7,272 bases of DNA from CALHAX01 sp038523655 (GTDB lineage: Bacteria > Pseudomonadota > Alphaproteobacteria > Rhizobiales > CALHAX01). Of this stretch, positions 4,341 through 7,272 are shown one piece after another. The translations under genes and the position numbers were made by a program. Location of the stretch: NCBI GenBank assembly GCA_038523655.1, contig JBCBJG010000168.1:1-7272 (forward strand). Reading direction: 5' to 3'. The notes under the pieces are model-generated. The model had not been told where the DNA came from. It saw nothing but the letters and a program-made list of their open reading frames with translations, and made no database searches. The stretch's first letter is position 1. Every line of letters begins with the position of its first letter.

Positions 4341-6794
4341 GTGCCAGCATTCTCCGATAGTCTCGAGCGAGCGCTTCATCGCGCACTCGAGTTCGCAAAC
4401 GTCCGCCGTCACGAGTACGCGACGCTGGAGCATCTGCTTCTCGCGCTGATCGACGACAACGACGCCTCAGCTGTTATGCGCGCCTGCGGTGTCGAACTCG
4501 ACGACCTGCGTACCCGGGTCACCGAATACGTCGACGATGAGCTCGATGGGTTGGTCACCGACCCCGATCACGAAGCGCAGCCGACCGCGGGCCTTCAGCG
4601 CGTCATTCACCGCGCCGTCATCCATGTGCAGTCGTCTGGCCGCGATGAAGTGACGGGTGCCAACGTGCTTGTGGCGATTTTCGCCGAACGCGAGAGCCAC
4701 GCCGCGTACTTCCTGCAGGAACAGGAAATGACCCGCTTTGATGCGGTGCAATACATCTCGCACGGCGTCGCCAAGAACCCGGAGCACTCGGAACCCCGCA
4801 CCGTCCGCGGCGTGGACGAGGAGCAGAGCGGCGACGGCGAAGGCAAACGCGAGGGCCAGAGCGCGCTTGCGGCCTACTGCGTCGACCTCAACCAGAAGGC
4901 GCGTGACGGCAAGGTCGACCCTCTGATCGGCCGGGACACGGAAGTCTCTCGCACGATCCAGGTCCTGTGCCGCCGTCAGAAGAACAACCCGCTCTACGTT
5001 GGTGATCCGGGCGTCGGCAAAACCGCCATCGCCGAAGGGCTTGCCCGTAAGATCGTCGAGGAAGACGTACCGGAAGTGCTGTTCGACGCGACAATTTACT
5101 CGCTCGACATGGGCACGCTGCTTGCCGGCACGCGGTATCGCGGTGACTTCGAGGAGCGGCTCAAAGCCGTGATGAAAGAGATCGAGCAGCACGATGGCGC
5201 GATCCTGTTCATCGACGAAATCCACACGGTGATCGGCGCCGGCGCAACCTCCGGCGGCGCGATGGACGCGTCCAACCTGCTGAAGCCAGCGCTTCAGAAT
5301 GGCGGGCTGCGCTGTATCGGCTCGACCACCTACAAGGAATACCGCCAGCATTTCGAGAAGGACCGCGCGCTGGTGCGCCGGTTCCAGAAGATCGATGTGA
5401 ACGAGCCGTCGATCGAAGATGCGGTCGAGATCATGAAGGGTCTCAAGCCGTACTTCGAGGAGTTCCACGGCCTCGAATACACCGATGCGGCCGTCGAGGC
5501 GGCAGTTGAGCTTTCAGCCAAGTACATCAACGATCGCAAGCTGCCGGACAAGGCGATCGACGTGATCGACGAGACCGGCGCGTCCCAGATGCTGGTGCCC
5601 GCACCGAAGCGCAAAGGCACGATCGACGTACCGGAGGTCGAGGAAACTGTCGCGACGATGGCGCGGATTCCCCCGAAATCCGTTTCAAAGTCGGACACGC
5701 AACTCCTCAAGAACATCGGCCGCGATCTGCGTCGCGTCGTGTTCGGTCAGGACGCGGCGATCGACGCGCTCGCCGCGGCGATCAAACTGTCACGGGCTGG
5801 TCTGCGGGAGCCGGAAAAGCCGATTGGCAACTATTTGTTCTCCGGCCCGACCGGCGTCGGCAAGACCGAGGTTGCCAAGCAGCTGGCATCTCTGATGGGC
5901 GTTGAACTGCTGCGCTTCGACATGTCCGAGTACATGGAGAAGCATACGGTTTCCCGGCTGATCGGGGCGCCTCCGGGCTACGTCGGCTTCGATCAGGGCG
6001 GGCTGCTCACCGATGGCGTCGACCAGCATCCGCACTGCGTGCTGCTGCTCGACGAAATCGAGAAGGCACACCCGGATCTCTTCAATATTCTCCTCCAGGT
6101 GATGGACCACGGCAAACTCACGGACCACAACGGCAAGTCGATCGACTTCCGCAACGTCGTCGTGATCATGACCACCAACGCCGGTGCGTCAGACCTCGCC
6201 AAACCCGTCATGGGCTTTTCCAACAAGCCGCGCGAGGGCGAGGATACGGCGGCGATCGAACGCTTGTTCACACCGGAGTTCCGTAACCGTCTCGATGCCG
6301 TGGTGCCATTCGGTCCGCTGCCGGTCGAGGTGATTGCCAAAGTCGTCGACAAGTTCGTCTTCCAGCTCGAGGCGCAGCTCGCCGACCGTGGCGTCAGCAT
6401 CGAGCTGACCGACGCGGCCCGCGAGTGGCTGTGCAAACGGGGCTACGACGAAAAGTTCGGCGCGCGTCCGCTCTCCCGCGTCATCCAGGAGAACATCAAG
6501 AAGCCGCTCGCCGACGAGCTTCTGTTCGGCCAGTTGAGCGAAGGTGGCACTGTCCGTGTCGTCGTGAAGGAACGTGACGGCGACGACGTGCTCGGCTTCG
6601 AGTACCTCAATCCGCCACTTCCAGGCGAAGGGCGCCGCGCCGTCAAAGGCAAGGCGTCACCGAAGAAGAAGACGCCCGTCAAAGCGTTGACGGCGGACAA
6701 CAAGAAGGCGCTGCCGGGGCCGGACGACGAGGCACCTGCCGAGCCGAAACCGCGCCGCCGCGCCGCGCCGAAAAAGACGAAGAAAGACGACTGA
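4341..6794 (+). CDS. clpA: ATP-dependent Clp protease ATP-binding subunit ClpA (AAA+ unfoldase)
   Basis: ClpA is a hexameric unfoldase that threads substrates into ClpP; ClpS docks on its N-domain. The product has 817 residues. The double Clp N-domain spans about 1-143, followed by an acidic, Gly-containing linker (about 145-172). The first AAA+ module has Walker A GDPGVGKT (221-228), Walker B with Asp292-Glu293 and pore-loop Tyr266 in RYRG. The second has Walker A GPTGVGKT (502-509), Walker B with Asp571-Glu572, pore loop GYVG (546-549) and sensor-2 GARP (707-710). The ClpP-binding loop carries Met624-Gly625-Phe626, which fits the usual hydrophobic-Gly-Phe/Leu form and separates it from ClpB. 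There is no ClpB-type coiled-coil middle domain. A charged Lys/Arg/Pro/Ala tail (about 760-817) extends beyond the E. coli length. The start is GTG with AAGGAG at 4323-4328, overlapping the clpS end. Confidence 0.97.
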   Translation: MPAFSDSLERALHRALEFANVRRHEYATLEHLLLALIDDNDASAVMRACGVELDDLRTRVTEYVDDELDGLVTDPDHEAQPTAGLQRVIHRAVIHVQSSGRDEVTGANVLVAIFAERESHAAYFLQEQEMTRFDAVQYISHGVAKNPEHSEPRTVRGVDEEQSGDGEGKREGQSALAAYCVDLNQKARDGKVDPLIGRDTEVSRTIQVLCRRQKNNPLYVGDPGVGKTAIAEGLARKIVEEDVPEVLFDATIYSLDMGTLLAGTRYRGDFEERLKAVMKEIEQHDGAILFIDEIHTVIGAGATSGGAMDASNLLKPALQNGGLRCIGSTTYKEYRQHFEKDRALVRRFQKIDVNEPSIEDAVEIMKGLKPYFEEFHGLEYTDAAVEAAVELSAKYINDRKLPDKAIDVIDETGASQMLVPAPKRKGTIDVPEVEETVATMARIPPKSVSKSDTQLLKNIGRDLRRVVFGQDAAIDALAAAIKLSRAGLREPEKPIGNYLFSGPTGVGKTEVAKQLASLMGVELLRFDMSEYMEKHTVSRLIGAPPGYVGFDQGGLLTDGVDQHPHCVLLLDEIEKAHPDLFNILLQVMDHGKLTDHNGKSIDFRNVVVIMTTNAGASDLAKPVMGFSNKPREGEDTAAIERLFTPEFRNRLDAVVPFGPLPVEVIAKVVDKFVFQLEAQLADRGVSIELTDAAREWLCKRGYDEKFGARPLSRVIQENIKKPLADELLFGQLSEGGTVRVVVKERDGDDVLGFEYLNPPLPGEGRRAVKGKASPKKKTPVKALTADNKKALPGPDDEAPAEPKPRRRAAPKKTKKDD

Positions 6795-6847
6795 GCAACC
6801 ATCGACCGGCCTGCGGGTCGCTCGATACGTAAGCAAGCTTGACGATG

Positions 6848-6872
6848 AAGGCGTCGCAATCGCGGCGCCTTT
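6848..6872 (+). terminator. Terminator hairpin after clpA
   Basis: A 10-bp stem with one T-G wobble pairs AAGGCGTCGC (6848-6857) with GCGGCGCCTT (6862-6871) around an AATC tetraloop. Only three T follow (6870-6872) before a G, so it is weaker than the phasin terminator. It sits 53 bases after the clpA stop and closes the clpS-clpA operon. Confidence 0.8.
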
Positions 6873-6900
6873 GTCGTATCTGCAGTGCGCTTGAGCCGGG

Positions 6901-6918
6901 GTGGGCCCATTTGCCCAC
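6901..6918. promoter_or_regulatory. Short inverted repeat upstream of the isomerase-like gene
   Basis: GTGGGC (6901-6906) and GCCCAC (6913-6918) form a perfect 6-bp inverted repeat with a 6-base gap, ending 37 bases before the next start codon. It could be an operator or part of the leader. No convincing promoter hexamers were found nearby, so the role is open. Confidence 0.3.
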
Positions 6919-6955
6919 AAGCAGGTCAACGGCGCCGCACGCAGAGGAAAAAGCG

Positions 6956-7272
6956 ATGACGCAGCCGACACTTTTCACCGGCGATGTAGCGCTTCGCGAG
7001 GGAGCGATGAACAAACGCCTCGGCGTCATCGCGCTTGGCACGGATCAGGTGATCGAGCCGACGTTCGCGCGCATCTTCACCGGTCTGCCAATTGATATGT
7101 TCGTCAACCGCATCGCCTACGAAAATCCACTCATGCTGGAGAACCTCGCCGCGATGGAGCGCGATCTCGATCGCTGTCTCGGCAATATTCTCCCCGCGCT
7201 TGATCTTGATGTGGTGGCTTTCGGGTGTTCCTCAGGCACGGTCGCGATCGGTGAGCAGACGCTGGCCGAGCG
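6956..7272 (+). CDS. Maleate cis-trans isomerase/arylmalonate decarboxylase-like protein, N-terminal fragment
   Basis: The frame runs off the right edge, leaving 105 complete codons. The visible part contains RLGVIALGTDQVIEPTFARI, then YENPLMLENLAAMERDL and DVVAFGCSSGTVAIGE. This resembles the Asp/Glu racemase superfamily branch that includes maleate isomerase and arylmalonate decarboxylase, in which a Cys (here Cys91, in the GCSSG context) is one of a catalytic pair. The second Cys would lie outside the window, so isomerase, racemase or decarboxylase activity cannot be told apart. The ATG at 6956 has GAGGA at 6944-6948, 7 bases upstream. A second ATG at 7007 follows a GAGGGAG that is very close to it, so it is less likely. 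The gene is separated from clpA by a terminator and is probably an independent unit. Confidence 0.8.
   Translation, partial: MTQPTLFTGDVALREGAMNKRLGVIALGTDQVIEPTFARIFTGLPIDMFVNRIAYENPLMLENLAAMERDLDRCLGNILPALDLDVVAFGCSSGTVAIGEQTLAE

Noticed and set aside
4467..5468. Long 333-codon open frame on the minus strand inside clpA
   Set aside because: It is entirely antisense to a highly conserved clpA segment, and its product resembles no family. Long antisense frames are common in GC-rich coding DNA.
1..7272. Defence system, mobile element, CRISPR array or new multi-gene cluster
   Set aside because: All genes belong to common core families. I saw no direct-repeat arrays, insertion-sequence ends, recombinase genes or foreign-looking composition.

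Overview
This window is GC-rich alphaproteobacterial chromosomal DNA, most likely from the order Hyphomicrobiales (Rhizobiales). The pointers are a ClpS and ClpA of alphaproteobacterial type, a short phasin, a D,D-carboxypeptidase with a C-terminal SPOR domain, and a VWA gene followed by a membrane-anchored J-domain gene. I see no integrase, transposase, tRNA or CRISPR array, and no sign of foreign base composition. The window reads as ordinary core genome. I did not find a convincing new multi-gene system.

Layout, left to right. (1) 2-334, plus strand: the 3' end of a VWA-family protein gene, cut by the window edge. 23 bases later comes a gene for a small membrane protein with a C-terminal Tim14/Pam18-like J-domain (358-1119). 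(2) 1120-1214 is a short convergent gap with a possible hairpin terminator. (3) 1215-2561, minus strand: a secreted serine D-Ala-D-Ala carboxypeptidase (family S11) with a SPOR domain. (4) 2562-2994 is a divergent intergenic region. Its right half holds a sigma70-like promoter overlapped by three copies of TGC-N3-GCA, proposed here as a PhaR-type operator cluster for the phasin gene. (5) 2995-3324: phasin, closed by a clear intrinsic terminator. (6) 3407-3869: a 460-base gap with a 13-bp imperfect hairpin of unknown role and the leader of clpS. (7) 3870-4331 clpS and 4341-6794 clpA, a tight two-gene operon ended by a hairpin terminator. (8) From 6956 to the right edge: the 5' part of a maleate isomerase/arylmalonate decarboxylase-like gene.

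How the genes work together: ClpS and ClpA form an adaptor and unfoldase pair that feeds N-degron and other substrates to ClpP (not in this window). The carboxypeptidase trims peptidoglycan pentapeptides in the periplasm, probably at the septum. The phasin coats polyhydroxyalkanoate granules. The remaining genes look like unrelated neighbours.

The points most worth a second look are the TGC-N3-GCA operator cluster before the phasin gene, a Met-to-Gln change at the gatekeeper position of the ClpS N-degron pocket, the long hairpin at 3602-3636, and the Tim14-like J-protein.
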